From Flavobacterium resistens (lineage in GTDB: Bacteria > Bacteroidota > Bacteroidia > Flavobacteriales > Flavobacteriaceae): 64,000 nucleotides of DNA. Position 1 is the first letter of the stretch, and each line of letters begins with the position of its first letter. The translations under genes and the position numbers were made by a program. A model generated the notes under the pieces. It was not told the DNA's origin. It was given only the letters and a program-made list of their open reading frames with translations, and made no database searches. Below, in pieces: positions 53,239-62,478 of this stretch. Location: NCBI RefSeq assembly GCF_900182645.1, contig NZ_FXTA01000004.1, forward strand, positions 434,001 through 498,000. The letters are read 5' to 3'.

Positions 53239-54582
53239 ATGCAAACTTCATTAAAAATTGCTGTAGTTGGTTCTGGACTTGTAGGATCGCTTTTGGCAAT
53301 TTATCTTAAAAAAGCTGGTCACACCGTTCATGTTTATGATCGTAGTCCCGATATTAGAAAAATAAATTTCTCTGGCCGTTCTATAAATTTGGCGATGTCG
53401 AATCGCGGATGGAAAGCACTTGATGCTGTAGGAGTTGGCGATTCGGTTCGTGAAATTGCAATTCCGATGGATAAACGTGCGATTCATTTAGTAGATAAAT
53501 TGAATTTTCAGAATTATGGCCAGGAAGGAGAATCTATTTATTCGATTTCAAGAGGAAAACTGAACAGAAAAATGATCGATTTGGCTGAAGAAGCCGGAGC
53601 TGAATTTCATTTTGAGCAAAAAGTTTGGGACGTTACCTTAAGCGATGCAACCTTGCATATTGGCGAAAGCGAAAGAGGCGAGTGGGAAGAACGAAAATTT
53701 GATATGGTTTTTGGTGCCGATGGAGCGTTCTCAAGAATCCGCCACAGAATGCAGCGACAGAGCATGTTCAATTATTCGCAGGAATTTTTGAATATGGGTT
53801 ATAAAGAATTGAATATTCCGGCAAATGCTGATGGAACTCATAAATTAGATAAAAACTCATTTCATATTTGGCCAAGAGGCGAGTACATGTTAATTGCATT
53901 GCCAAATCTTGACGGAAGTTTTACCTGTACTTTATTTATGCCTTTTGAAGGTGAAAACTCTTTCGAATCATTGACGGATCGTAAAATGGTGGAAGATTTC
54001 TTTGAGAAAAATTTCCCGGATTCGATTGAGGTGATTCCGGAGTTGGCAAATGATTTCTTTAAAAATCCAACGAGTACTTTGGTTACAATGAAATGTTTTC
54101 CGTGGACTTTTGAGAATAAAATTGCTTTGATTGGAGATGCTTGTCACGCCATTGTTCCGTTTTATGGACAAGGAATGAATGCAGGTTTTGAAGATATTAC
54201 GGTTTTGAATGAAATGATTGAAAAGTACCAAGACGATTGGAAAAAAATATTTTCAGAATACCAAATTTCCAGAAAACCAAATGCAGATGCAATTGCAGAG
54301 CTTTCATATCGTAATTTTATGGAAATGAGCACTAAAACTGCAGATGAAAAATTCTTGCTTCAAAAGAAAATAGAAAAGATTTTTTCCGATAAACATCCAG
54401 ACAAATGGATTCCGCTTTACAGCCGTGTTACATTTAGTGATCGTCCTTATTCTGAAGCTTTAGCGATTGGTGATTTTCAAAATGCAATTATGGAAGAAGT
54501 TTTAAAACTAGACAACATCGAAAATATCTGGAATACGCCAGAAGTTGAAAATAAAATTCTTGCGTTGCTACAAAACGCATAA
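53239..54582 (+). CDS. kmo: Kynurenine 3-monooxygenase
   Basis: FAD- and NADPH-dependent hydroxylase converting L-kynurenine to 3-hydroxykynurenine; 447 residues. FAD motif GSGLVG at 11-16; the substrate-specific block SGRSINLAMSNRGWKALDAV follows; and the second FAD motif GDACHAIVPFYGQGMNAG begins at 299. A hydrophobic C-terminal membrane anchor, as in eukaryotic KMO, is not seen. The partner kynureninase is at 37965. Confidence 0.94.
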   Translation: MQTSLKIAVVGSGLVGSLLAIYLKKAGHTVHVYDRSPDIRKINFSGRSINLAMSNRGWKALDAVGVGDSVREIAIPMDKRAIHLVDKLNFQNYGQEGESIYSISRGKLNRKMIDLAEEAGAEFHFEQKVWDVTLSDATLHIGESERGEWEERKFDMVFGADGAFSRIRHRMQRQSMFNYSQEFLNMGYKELNIPANADGTHKLDKNSFHIWPRGEYMLIALPNLDGSFTCTLFMPFEGENSFESLTDRKMVEDFFEKNFPDSIEVIPELANDFFKNPTSTLVTMKCFPWTFENKIALIGDACHAIVPFYGQGMNAGFEDITVLNEMIEKYQDDWKKIFSEYQISRKPNADAIAELSYRNFMEMSTKTADEKFLLQKKIEKIFSDKHPDKWIPLYSRVTFSDRPYSEALAIGDFQNAIMEEVLKLDNIENIWNTPEVENKILALLQNA

Positions 54583-54636
54583 CTTTTAGCCATATAAGTG
54601 ATATAAGTTGATATAAATTCATTTGTGTCTAATAAT

Positions 54637-54670
54637 AAAACCCGAAAGATTTTAAAATCTTTCGGGTTTT
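54637..54670. terminator. Bidirectional terminator
   Basis: A 34-bp perfect palindrome (arms aaaacccgaaagatttt and aaaatctttcgggtttt, effective loop ttaa) between converging genes. It is flanked by a looser inverted repeat of atata-rich words (54590-54622, 54685-54712). Confidence 0.85.
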
Positions 54671-54717
54671 GTATTTATAAAATTAAATGAACTTATATCA
54701 TTTATATGATGTAATTT

Positions 54718-56235
54718 CTACTTCTTAAAGATTTTGGTCAAAACACCAAAAACGCCTCTAATAAAAGTAGCACTGGTAACAACTTTCAAAACAGATTTTG
54801 TAACGACTTCTGTAGTACTAGGTCCTGTTTTTGAAGATTTTGTTGGAGCTTGTTCTTCTTGTTCAGCTGCAGCCTGAGTAGCGCTTTCAATCTTTTTATT
54901 CAATATTTCGTAGGCACTTTCCCGATCAATTTCTTCGGCATATTTTTTAACCAATTTTGATTTGCCGTTTATTTCTTCAATTTCATCGTCGGTTAAAATA
55001 TCCATTCTGCTCATTGGCGCGCGCATCATCGTCGCAACAAGCGGAGTCGGAATCCCTTTTTCGCTTAACGCAGTAACTAATGCTTCTCCAATTCCTAAAC
55101 TAGTTAGCAACTCATCCGTTTTATAATAATCGGAAGTTGGATAATTATCTGCCGTCTTTTTAATTGCCTGGCGATCATTTGCTGTAAAAGCTCTTAATGC
55201 ATGCTGGATTTTTAAACCCAATTGCGCCAAAACACCACTTGGAACATCCATCGGGTTTTGAGTTACAAAATAAACACCAACACCCTTTGAACGAATCAAT
55301 TTTACAATAGTCTCAATTTGTTCCAATAATGCTTTGCTGGCTTCATTAAAAATCAAATGCGCTTCGTCAATAAAAATTACTAATTCTGGTTGTTCGGCAT
55401 CACCTTTTTCAGGCATTTTTTGATAAATTTCGGCAAGTAAACTTAACATGAAAGTTGAAAACAATTTTGGTTTATCCTGAATATCCGTCAAGCGGATGAT
55501 ATTTACATAACCTTTTCCATTTTCGTCAATTCGCATCAAATCTTCAGTGTCAAAAGATAATTCACCAAAAAATAAATCACCGCCTTGTTGCTCCAATTCA
55601 ATTATTTTTCGAAGAATTGTTCCTGTTGTTGCAGTAGAAATTTTACCATAATCTGCTGCAATTTCGTCTTTACCTTCTTCAGTAATATAATTAATGACTT
55701 TTTTAATGTCTTTTAAATCTAATAAAGGCATTTGTTTGTCATCACAATATTTAAAAATAACTGCAACAACACCAGCCTGAGTATCATTAAGGTCTAATAT
55801 TCTGGAAAACAGCACAGGACCAAATTCAGATACCGTTGCACGAAGACGAACTCCGTTTTGTTTAGAGAGTGACATTAATTCTACAGGAAATGAAGCTACA
55901 TTATAAGGTATATTCATTTTTGCATGGCGTTCCGTAATAAAGCTTTGTTCTTTGCCTTCTTTTGCAATACCACTGAAGTCTCCTTTAATATCCATCATTA
56001 AAACAGGAATTCCCACATTTGATAATTGTTCTGAGAAAACCTGAATTGTCTTTGTTTTTCCAGTTCCAGTCGCGCCAGCTATAAGTCCGTGGCGGTTCAG
56101 GGTTTTTAACGGAATTTTTACATGAGCATCTGCAACAGCCTCTCCATCCAGAATTGCACTTCCTAAAGTAATGCTATCGCCTTTAGAAAGATAACCGTTG
56201 TTGATGTCTTGAATGAAATTATCTTTTTTATTCAT
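54718..56235 (-). CDS. HerA-like helicase/ATPase (DUF853)
   Basis: A 505-residue P-loop ATPase of the HerA/DUF853 group. Walker A is GATGTGKT at 54-61 and Walker B is LVIFIDEAHLIF. The sensor-like VYFVTQNPMDVPSGVLAQLG block is typical. The C-terminal 70 residues are low-complexity (AAAEQEEQAPTKSSKTG) followed by a hydrophobic end. The role is uncertain: HerA proteins process DNA ends or act in defence, but no nuclease partner (NurA) or defence gene lies nearby, so I infer a housekeeping role. Confidence 0.85.
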   Translation of the reverse strand: MNKKDNFIQDINNGYLSKGDSITLGSAILDGEAVADAHVKIPLKTLNRHGLIAGATGTGKTKTIQVFSEQLSNVGIPVLMMDIKGDFSGIAKEGKEQSFITERHAKMNIPYNVASFPVELMSLSKQNGVRLRATVSEFGPVLFSRILDLNDTQAGVVAVIFKYCDDKQMPLLDLKDIKKVINYITEEGKDEIAADYGKISTATTGTILRKIIELEQQGGDLFFGELSFDTEDLMRIDENGKGYVNIIRLTDIQDKPKLFSTFMLSLLAEIYQKMPEKGDAEQPELVIFIDEAHLIFNEASKALLEQIETIVKLIRSKGVGVYFVTQNPMDVPSGVLAQLGLKIQHALRAFTANDRQAIKKTADNYPTSDYYKTDELLTSLGIGEALVTALSEKGIPTPLVATMMRAPMSRMDILTDDEIEEINGKSKLVKKYAEEIDRESAYEILNKKIESATQAAAEQEEQAPTKSSKTGPSTTEVVTKSVLKVVTSATFIRGVFGVLTKIFKK

Positions 56236-56615
56236 GTTTTTATTTGTAATTTAGATGATTATAAGAGTTTTGCTTCATTTTTTAACAATAAGACTATATT
56301 TTTTTTAGTAAGAAAATGCTTTTTTTGATTGAAAATGATATAAAAAATAAATTCTCAGCTTTTTAAGAAGATTTCAATGGATTAATTGAATATTTACTAA
56401 AACGTTGTAATTTTTTTACTAATCGACCTTTTTTTTGGTTTATCAAAAAAATGACAGCGACAAATTAATGAGATATTTTTTAAATTGACGTTAAATTTCC
56501 TTCAATAAAATTAAAAAAAGTTTTTTTATTTAAACTAAACGTATAAATTTGCTCCTCTACAAGTTAAATATAACTAAAAAATAAAAATTATTTAAAACTA
56601 TTAAAATTAAAAAAA
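56236..56615. other. AT-rich divergent intergenic region before exbB
   Basis: 380 bp between divergent genes, very AT-rich with many A and T tracts. I see no ORF or RNA gene. A promoter-like TAAATTTG at 56544-56551 (with TTTT 19 nt upstream at 56521-56524) could drive the exbB operon, with a transcript starting near 56557. Confidence 0.45.
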
Positions 56616-57440
56616 ATGGCAAACGTTAAAGTTAAAAAAGAAAGCACTTCAAATGGGGGAGGAATGATTTCAGGAATCATTATTGCAGCATGTGTTTTTG
56701 TTGGTTGGTGTATTTGGAAATTCGTTATGGGGGATTCAGCTAACTTTGAAGGAGGGAATCCAGAAACAGGTCACCCAATCAATACTTTAGGTATGGTTTA
56801 CAAAGGAGGTTTCATTGTACCAGTATTATTAGGTATGCTTTTAATGGTTGTTGTTTTTTCTATTGAAAGATTTATCGTTATCGGTAAAGCTGCAGGTAAA
56901 GCTAACTTAGACAAATTCATGAAAAGTGTTCAAGGAAGCATTAAAGAAGGAAACATCGAGGCTGCTATCGCTTCATGTGACAAACAACAAGGTTCAGTTG
57001 CAAATGCAATTAAATCTGCTTTGATTAAATATCAAGACGTTAAAAAAGAAGGTTTCAATAGTGAAGAGGCTTCAGAAGTAATCCACAAAGAAATCGAAGA
57101 GGCTACTTCATTAGAAATGCCAATGTTAGAAAAAAATATGACTATTATCTCTACTTTAGTATCTTTAGGTACATTAGGAGGATTATTAGGAACAGTATCA
57201 GGTATGATTAAAGCGTTTGGTGCGTTAGCTTCTGCTGGAACTCCAGACCAGGCAGCTCTTGCAACAGGTATCTCTGAGGCACTTATCAACACTGCAACAG
57301 GTATCTCTACTTCTATCTTTGCAATTGTTTCTTACAACTTCTTTACTGCTAAAATTGACGATTTAACTTACTCTATCGATGAGGCTGGTACTACAATCGT
57401 GAATACTTACAGAAAATTCAGAGGAAGTTTAAAACAATAA
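56616..57440 (+). CDS. exbB: MotA/TolQ/ExbB proton-channel protein
   Basis: Membrane channel subunit that couples the proton gradient to TonB; 274 residues. An N-terminal transmembrane segment (about 18-38), a second at about 70-90, a cytoplasmic loop and two closely spaced segments in the last third (MTIISTLVSLGTLGGLLGTV, GISTSIFAIVSYNFF). Codon use is rich in AAC, TTC and TCT, suggesting high expression. First gene of a seven-gene run on the plus strand to 62.4 kb. Confidence 0.93.
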   Translation: MANVKVKKESTSNGGGMISGIIIAACVFVGWCIWKFVMGDSANFEGGNPETGHPINTLGMVYKGGFIVPVLLGMLLMVVVFSIERFIVIGKAAGKANLDKFMKSVQGSIKEGNIEAAIASCDKQQGSVANAIKSALIKYQDVKKEGFNSEEASEVIHKEIEEATSLEMPMLEKNMTIISTLVSLGTLGGLLGTVSGMIKAFGALASAGTPDQAALATGISEALINTATGISTSIFAIVSYNFFTAKIDDLTYSIDEAGTTIVNTYRKFRGSLKQ

Positions 57441-57500
57441 TTAATTTTTGATATATAAATAATTAGATTTAATTATATCAAAAAAATAAAATAAAAGATA

Positions 57501-58127
57501 ATGGCTAAAATTAAAATGAAAAAGAAGTCAACATCGACAGATATGACTGCCATGTGTGATGTTGCGTTCCTTTTGCTTACGTTCTTTATCTTGACTGCTA
57601 CTGCTAAAGTTCCTGAAGCGCTTCCTGTAGATATGCCTGCTTCTACTGTAGAACATAAATTACCAGATTCTAATTTGGCAATTATTACAATAGGAAAAGG
57701 ATCAGACGGAAAGAGCAAAGTGTTTTTCGATATCAAAGGAAGAGAGATTCGTAAAAGAACTCTTGAAGGTATGGGAGCAAAATTTGGAGTGACTTTTTCA
57801 GAAGATGATAAAGCTAAATTTGCGTTAATGGATGACTTTGGTGTTCCAGTAGCAAGTTTAAAGCAAATCATTGATATGAAAGCAGCTGATAGAACTAAAG
57901 CAAATCAGCCAGGTATTCCAATCGATTCTTTGGATAATCAATTAAAAGAGTGGCTTTTGGTTTCAAGAAGAGCTACAATTGACCTTGAAGACAAAGAGTT
58001 AGAGATTGCAATCAAAGGAGATGCTAAAGAACAATATCCTCAAATCAAAAAGATTATGGATATTTTACAGGAGCAAAAAATCAATTCCTTTAACTTAGTT
58101 ACAGGTACAAGAGGAAAAGACTTTTAA
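57501..58127 (+). CDS. exbD: ExbD/TolR family protein (first copy)
   Basis: A 208-residue inner-membrane subunit of the ExbB-ExbD motor. One transmembrane helix at about 18-35 with the conserved Asp just before it (STDMTAMCDVAFLLLTFF); the Asp in CDVAF is the proton-carrying residue of the family. The periplasmic domain (45-208) is longer than E. coli ExbD (141). A second, different ExbD follows after 19 bp. Confidence 0.9.
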   Translation: MAKIKMKKKSTSTDMTAMCDVAFLLLTFFILTATAKVPEALPVDMPASTVEHKLPDSNLAIITIGKGSDGKSKVFFDIKGREIRKRTLEGMGAKFGVTFSEDDKAKFALMDDFGVPVASLKQIIDMKAADRTKANQPGIPIDSLDNQLKEWLLVSRRATIDLEDKELEIAIKGDAKEQYPQIKKIMDILQEQKINSFNLVTGTRGKDF

Positions 58128-58146
58128 TTAAAAAAGATACACTAAA

Positions 58147-58704
58147 ATGGCTGAATTAAATACTGGCGACAGTGGTGGCGGAAAAGGTGGTAAAGTAAGA
58201 AGTAAAAAGCAAAACTCAAAAGTCGATTTAACGGCAATGGTGGATTTGGCATTCTTATTGATCACGTTCTTTATGTTAACCACATCGTTGTCAAAACCTA
58301 AAGCGATGGATTTATCGTTGCCGGATAAGGATGAGAAAAATCCGGAACAAAAGGATACCAAAGTAGATGAGAATCGTACTATGACAGTAATGTTAGGTGG
58401 AGATAATAAAGTGATTTATTACATGGGATTATTAGCTAGTCCTAAAGTAGGTCCTAAGGATATAACTTATGGAAAAGATGGTATCCGTAGAGAATTATTA
58501 AAACAGAAACAAAATGTTTTAGCATATTCTACAGCTTTAGGAAAACCTAAGAATGGAATCATTGTGATTATCAAACCAACTAAGAAATCAAATTACCGTA
58601 ATTTGGTTGATATCTTAGATGAAATGGCGATCACTGGAGTTGAAACTTATGCAATTGTTCCTGAGTTTAGTCCTGAGGAAACAAAATTGATAGATAAAAA
58701 ATAA
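58147..58704 (+). CDS. ExbD/TolR family protein (second copy)
   Basis: A 185-residue paralogue of the preceding gene, with a Gly/Lys-rich N-terminus (GDSGGGKGGKVRSKKQ), the membrane helix with the proton Asp (DLTAMVDLAFLLITFFML), and a different periplasmic domain (NGIIVIIKPTKKSNYRN). Two ExbD proteins per cluster are common in Bacteroidetes. It may form a heteromeric motor with the first copy, which is inference. Confidence 0.9.
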   Translation: MAELNTGDSGGGKGGKVRSKKQNSKVDLTAMVDLAFLLITFFMLTTSLSKPKAMDLSLPDKDEKNPEQKDTKVDENRTMTVMLGGDNKVIYYMGLLASPKVGPKDITYGKDGIRRELLKQKQNVLAYSTALGKPKNGIIVIIKPTKKSNYRNLVDILDEMAITGVETYAIVPEFSPEETKLIDKK

Positions 58705-58741
58705 GAATTATCTTGTTTGAACATCCTAATAATCAAGAAAA

Positions 58742-59542
58742 ATGAAATTAGATATTATAAAAAATCAGTGGCTTGATATCGTATTCGAAGGACGTAATAA
58801 GATATATGGTGCATATGAGTTAAGAAAATCGAACAACAAAACTACGGTAAGAGCACTTATCATTGGTTCGATTATTTTTAGCTTTGCTGTAGCAGCTCCT
58901 CTTATTGCAAGCTATTTGCCAGATTCTAGCGAAGATGATGCGAATAAAGATATTAAGATCGCTACAGTTAAATTACCTCCTAAGAAAAAAGAAGAGGTAA
59001 AACCAAATGAACCGCCACCACCGCCACCACCACCAAAAGTGGATCAGGTGAAGTTTGTGAAGCCGGTTGTTGCTAAAGCAGAAGAAGTTACTGAGGATCC
59101 ACCAAAAATTGAAGATCTTAAAGATAAGAAAGTTGGTGCTGAAACTATTAAAGGAGATCCAGATGCAGTTTTAACTGTTGAGGAACCAGTAGGTACTGGA
59201 ACTGCTGCAGTAGTTGAAGAAGATAACCAAGTATATAACACAGCTGGTATCGAAGTAAAACCAGATTTCCCTGGAGGTATTGAAAAATTCTACAAATTCG
59301 TAGGAAACAATTATAAAACTCCAGAAGAAGAAGGTTTAAAAGGTAAAGTTTACGTTACGTTTGTAGTTGAAAAAGACGGTTCATTAACCGACATTAAAGT
59401 TTTAAGGGATATCGGTTACGGTACAGGAGCAGAAGCAATTCGTGTTCTTAAAAAATGTCCAAAATGGACTCCTGGCGAACAAAATGGTAAAAAAGTTAGG
59501 GTATTGTACTCTCTTCCTATTACTATTCAATCTGCAGAATAA
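58742..59542 (+). CDS. tonB: Energy transducer TonB
   Basis: A 266-residue protein that transmits energy from ExbBD to outer-membrane receptors. An N-terminal cytoplasmic part (1-34) precedes a transmembrane helix (about 36-58). A periplasmic linker with a run of eight prolines (91-98) follows, and then the C-terminal TonB domain (about 175-266; FPGGIEKFYKFV, GKVYVTFVVEKDGS, WTPGEQNGKKV). Linker residues 126-166 (LKDKKVG, then ETIKGDPDAVL to VYN) recur in the VIT/plug protein at 25.0-28.6 kb. The stop overlaps the next start by one base (TAATG). Confidence 0.92.
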   Translation: MKLDIIKNQWLDIVFEGRNKIYGAYELRKSNNKTTVRALIIGSIIFSFAVAAPLIASYLPDSSEDDANKDIKIATVKLPPKKKEEVKPNEPPPPPPPPKVDQVKFVKPVVAKAEEVTEDPPKIEDLKDKKVGAETIKGDPDAVLTVEEPVGTGTAAVVEEDNQVYNTAGIEVKPDFPGGIEKFYKFVGNNYKTPEEEGLKGKVYVTFVVEKDGSLTDIKVLRDIGYGTGAEAIRVLKKCPKWTPGEQNGKKVRVLYSLPITIQSAE

Positions 59543-59772
59543 TGTTAAAAGATATGCTTAATAATATTCAGAAGAAATCGCTCAAAGAGCGATTTCTTCT
59601 TGTTTTAGGAATACTGTTTTTTTTAATATATCTTGTGCTGGGTTTAATGATTATGTTTTGGGAAAAATTACCTTTAAACATGGAACCTAAATACAGATAT
59701 GCTTTTGGAGGACTATTGATTGTGTATTCAGGAATACGCTTCCTTAGGTTAATTAATTCTAATACGGACTAA
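59542..59772 (+). CDS. Small two-helix membrane protein
   Basis: A 76-residue protein with two hydrophobic segments (about 18-40 and 54-68) and a charged N-terminus. It overlaps the tonB stop by one base and ends 1 bp before the PstS-like gene, so it is tightly coupled to both. No family recognised; a small partner of the TonB machinery is possible (inference). Confidence 0.65.
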   Translation: MLKDMLNNIQKKSLKERFLLVLGILFFLIYLVLGLMIMFWEKLPLNMEPKYRYAFGGLLIVYSGIRFLRLINSNTD

Positions 59773-59773
59773 T

Positions 59774-60694
59774 ATGTTGAAGTATAGTAAAGTCTTTGGT
59801 TTGGTTGCTTTTGTTTTTTTGTTTGCCATGTGCAACCAAAAAAGCAAGAATGAATCAGAAGAAACAATTTTAAAAGGATCACTTGATGTTACAGTTGATG
59901 AAACAATAAAACCAATTGTTGATGATCAGGTTGCTGTTTTCGAAGGAACTTACTATGATGCCAAAATCAATGTGAAACCTAAATCTGAGGTTGAGCTTAT
60001 CAATGATTTGCTTAATAAAAAAGCTAAAGTTGTAGTAACTGCTCGTAATTTGACAGCGGAAGAATTGAAAAGATTTGAAAAAAGTAAAATTAATCCTAGA
60101 GTTACGCCGTTTGCTATAGATGCAATAGCTTTAATTTCAAATAAAAGCAATAATGACACATTAATTGCGTTGAAGTCTGTGATAGATTTTATGCAAGGAA
60201 AAAAAGATACCGGAATTAAAGGGCTTGTTTTTGATAATCCAAACTCTAGTACAGTTCGTTATATGAAGGATTTGGCCAAGATGAAAGATATTCCAGCAAC
60301 TGGAGTGTTTTCTTTTAAAACCAATGATGAAGTGATTAAATTCGTTTCTGAAAACGAAGGAATGATTGGGGTAGTTGGTGTTAATTGGTTGTCTCAGCCT
60401 TCAGCAAATATGACTCAATATATAGAAAAAGTCAATATTTTGGGCGTGAAAGGTGTAAACGGCAATCAATATTACTATCCAAGCCAAAATGACCTTGCCG
60501 AAGAGAAGTATCCTTTGGCACGTGATTTGTTTATTATAAATTGTCAGGGTTATACAGGATTAGGAATGGGCTTCTCGTCATTTATGGCAGGAGAAATTGG
60601 TCAAAGAATTATATTGAAATCTAGTTTGATGCCAGTGAAAACACCGGGAAGAAAACTTAATATTAGAACCCAAATTTTAAAAGATAAAGAATAA
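59774..60694 (+). CDS. PstS-like phosphate-binding lipoprotein
   Basis: A 306-residue lipoprotein of the PBP-like/PstS family. A short signal ends in the lipobox-like AMC (Cys20). The periplasmic binding domain includes GSLDVTVDETIKPIVDDQVA, RNLTAEELKRFEKSKINPRV and GLVFDNPNSSTVRYMKDL. No pstCAB transport genes are beside it, so it need not serve an ABC transporter. Its place in the tonB operon suggests a role in surface or periplasmic binding (inference). Confidence 0.82.
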   Translation: MLKYSKVFGLVAFVFLFAMCNQKSKNESEETILKGSLDVTVDETIKPIVDDQVAVFEGTYYDAKINVKPKSEVELINDLLNKKAKVVVTARNLTAEELKRFEKSKINPRVTPFAIDAIALISNKSNNDTLIALKSVIDFMQGKKDTGIKGLVFDNPNSSTVRYMKDLAKMKDIPATGVFSFKTNDEVIKFVSENEGMIGVVGVNWLSQPSANMTQYIEKVNILGVKGVNGNQYYYPSQNDLAEEKYPLARDLFIINCQGYTGLGMGFSSFMAGEIGQRIILKSSLMPVKTPGRKLNIRTQILKDKE

Positions 60695-60710
60695 ATTAAT
60701 TACTACAAAG

Positions 60711-62378
60711 ATGAATAAATTTAAAATTTTTAGTCTTGCCTTAGTTGCTACAGCTTCTGTTGCAAACGCGCAAGACATCAAAGAAGCTAAAAAAGCAATT
60801 GATGCTGAGCAGTTTCAAAAGGCAAAATCTTTGCTAAAGTCAATCATCAAAGCAAAGCCTTCAGATGGTGAAGCTAATTTTGTTTTAGGTAATATCTATT
60901 TAAACCAAAGCGTTATCGATTCTGCTAAAATTTATTACCTAAATGGTATTGAAGCAGCTGATAAAAAAAATCTGAATTATATTGGATTAGGTCAAATTGA
61001 TCTTGATAACAAAAATACCGCTGCTGCTCAAGCTAATTTTGGTTTGGCAACTAAAGATATGAAGCGTAAAGATGTTGATGAATATATCTACATCGGTAAA
61101 GCTTACATCAATTCAAACAATCCTGATTACAATAGTGCAATCACTAGTTTGAAACGTGCTTTAGCAATTGAACCACAAAATCCAACAGCTTTGCTTACAA
61201 TTGGTGATGCTTATTACGGAGCAAATAATCAAAATGATGCTTACAAAGCTTACCGTGATGCTTTTACTGCTGATCCAACGCTTTTGAGAGCTAAAATGCA
61301 ATTAGGTGTTTTGTTGAAAGGTGCTAAATCATATGATGAAGCTATTAAAGCATTCAATGAAGTTATTACTATTAATGCTGGTTATGGTCCTGTTTACAGA
61401 GAATTAGCTGAAACGTATTACAAATGGGCTAGAAATAAGCCTTCTACAGCTAAAACTAATTTGCAGAATGCAATTACAAATTACGAGAAATATTTAAGTT
61501 TAACAGATTACTCTTTAGATTCAAAAATGCGTCATGCAGATTTCTTGATCTTGGTAAAAGATTACAAAAGTCTAGAAACTGTTGCAAACAAAATGATTGC
61601 TGAGGACAAAGTTAATCCTAGAATTTACAGATATTTAGGATATTCTGCTTATGAGAATGGAAACATCGATGTTGCTCTTAAATCATTAGAGGATTATGTA
61701 AAAGTTCCTAACAATAAAGTAATTGCTAAAGATTATTTATACTTAGGATTTGCGAAAATTAAAAAAGGTACTGCTGCTGATGGTACAATTGAAGCTTCTG
61801 CGTTTGAAGCTGGTTTGACTGATATCAAAAAAGCCGTTGCTATGGAACCATTAGCTGTTGAGGATCTTGGTGATTTTGGTAAAGAATTGTTTGGTAAAAA
61901 ACAATACAATCAAGCTGCTGCTATTTATGAGTTAAGCACAACTAATACAGAGCAAAAAAACTACTTAAACGATAATGTTTATTTAGGTATTTCACTTTAT
62001 TATGCTAATGCTAACAAACCTGCTGGGACTGCTGATGCTGCTGCTTTGACTAAAGCTGATGCTGCTTTTGACAGAGTTCTTGTGGCTTCTCCTACTTATG
62101 ATGAGGCTTACTTATACAAAGGAAGAATCAATAACTTATTGGAAAAAGATGATTTAATTATCAAAAACTACGAAGAGTATGTTGCAAAAACAACTGCTAA
62201 AGGTGCTGAAGAATTAGCAAAACCTGCGACAGTAAAAAAAATAGTTGAGTCTTACAATAGTATTGGTGCAGCTTATGCTAATACAGACAAAGCTAAAGCA
62301 GTTGAATATTTCAATAAATCTTTAGTTTTAGATCCTGCTAATAAATATGCAGCTGATTCTGTAAAAGCTTTAAAATAA
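60711..62378 (+). CDS. Exported tetratricopeptide-repeat protein
   Basis: A 555-residue protein with a signal ending in VANAQ and TPR repeats along its whole length (KPSDGEANFVLGNIYLNQSV, EPQNPTALLTIGDAYYGANN, ASPTYDEAYLYKGRINNLLE, LDPANKYAADSVKAL). Codon use (rich in GCT, AAC, TTC) matches the exbBD genes, consistent with high expression. Last gene of the tonB operon, 16 bp after the PstS-like gene and followed by a terminator. A periplasmic scaffold role is likely but not proved. Confidence 0.87.
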   Translation: MNKFKIFSLALVATASVANAQDIKEAKKAIDAEQFQKAKSLLKSIIKAKPSDGEANFVLGNIYLNQSVIDSAKIYYLNGIEAADKKNLNYIGLGQIDLDNKNTAAAQANFGLATKDMKRKDVDEYIYIGKAYINSNNPDYNSAITSLKRALAIEPQNPTALLTIGDAYYGANNQNDAYKAYRDAFTADPTLLRAKMQLGVLLKGAKSYDEAIKAFNEVITINAGYGPVYRELAETYYKWARNKPSTAKTNLQNAITNYEKYLSLTDYSLDSKMRHADFLILVKDYKSLETVANKMIAEDKVNPRIYRYLGYSAYENGNIDVALKSLEDYVKVPNNKVIAKDYLYLGFAKIKKGTAADGTIEASAFEAGLTDIKKAVAMEPLAVEDLGDFGKELFGKKQYNQAAAIYELSTTNTEQKNYLNDNVYLGISLYYANANKPAGTADAAALTKADAAFDRVLVASPTYDEAYLYKGRINNLLEKDDLIIKNYEEYVAKTTAKGAEELAKPATVKKIVESYNSIGAAYANTDKAKAVEYFNKSLVLDPANKYAADSVKALK

Positions 62379-62401
62379 TAAATTAGTTTCTAACTTATTA
62401 T

Positions 62402-62436
62402 AAAACCGACAGTTCAATGAGCTGTCGGTTTTTTTG
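62402..62436 (+). terminator. Terminator of the tonB operon
   Basis: A 9-11 bp stem (aaccgacag 62404-62412 with ctgtcggtt 62422-62430) and a T run to 62435. Its T run contains the -33 element of the queE promoter. Confidence 0.82.
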
Positions 62437-62461
62437 TTCCGTTAAGAAATGACTATCTTTG
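62433..62461 (+). promoter_or_regulatory. Predicted promoter of queE
   Basis: TTTG at 62433-62436, a 17-nt spacer and a perfect TATCTTTG at 62454-62461. The transcript would start near 62467, about 12 nt before the ATG. Confidence 0.65.
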
Positions 62462-62478
62462 CACTTTAAAATTGAATA

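Noticed and set aside
54718..56235. Anti-phage defence system around the HerA-like ATPase
   Set aside because: No nuclease, SIR2 or other partner lies beside it; the neighbours are a metabolic gene and the TonB operon.
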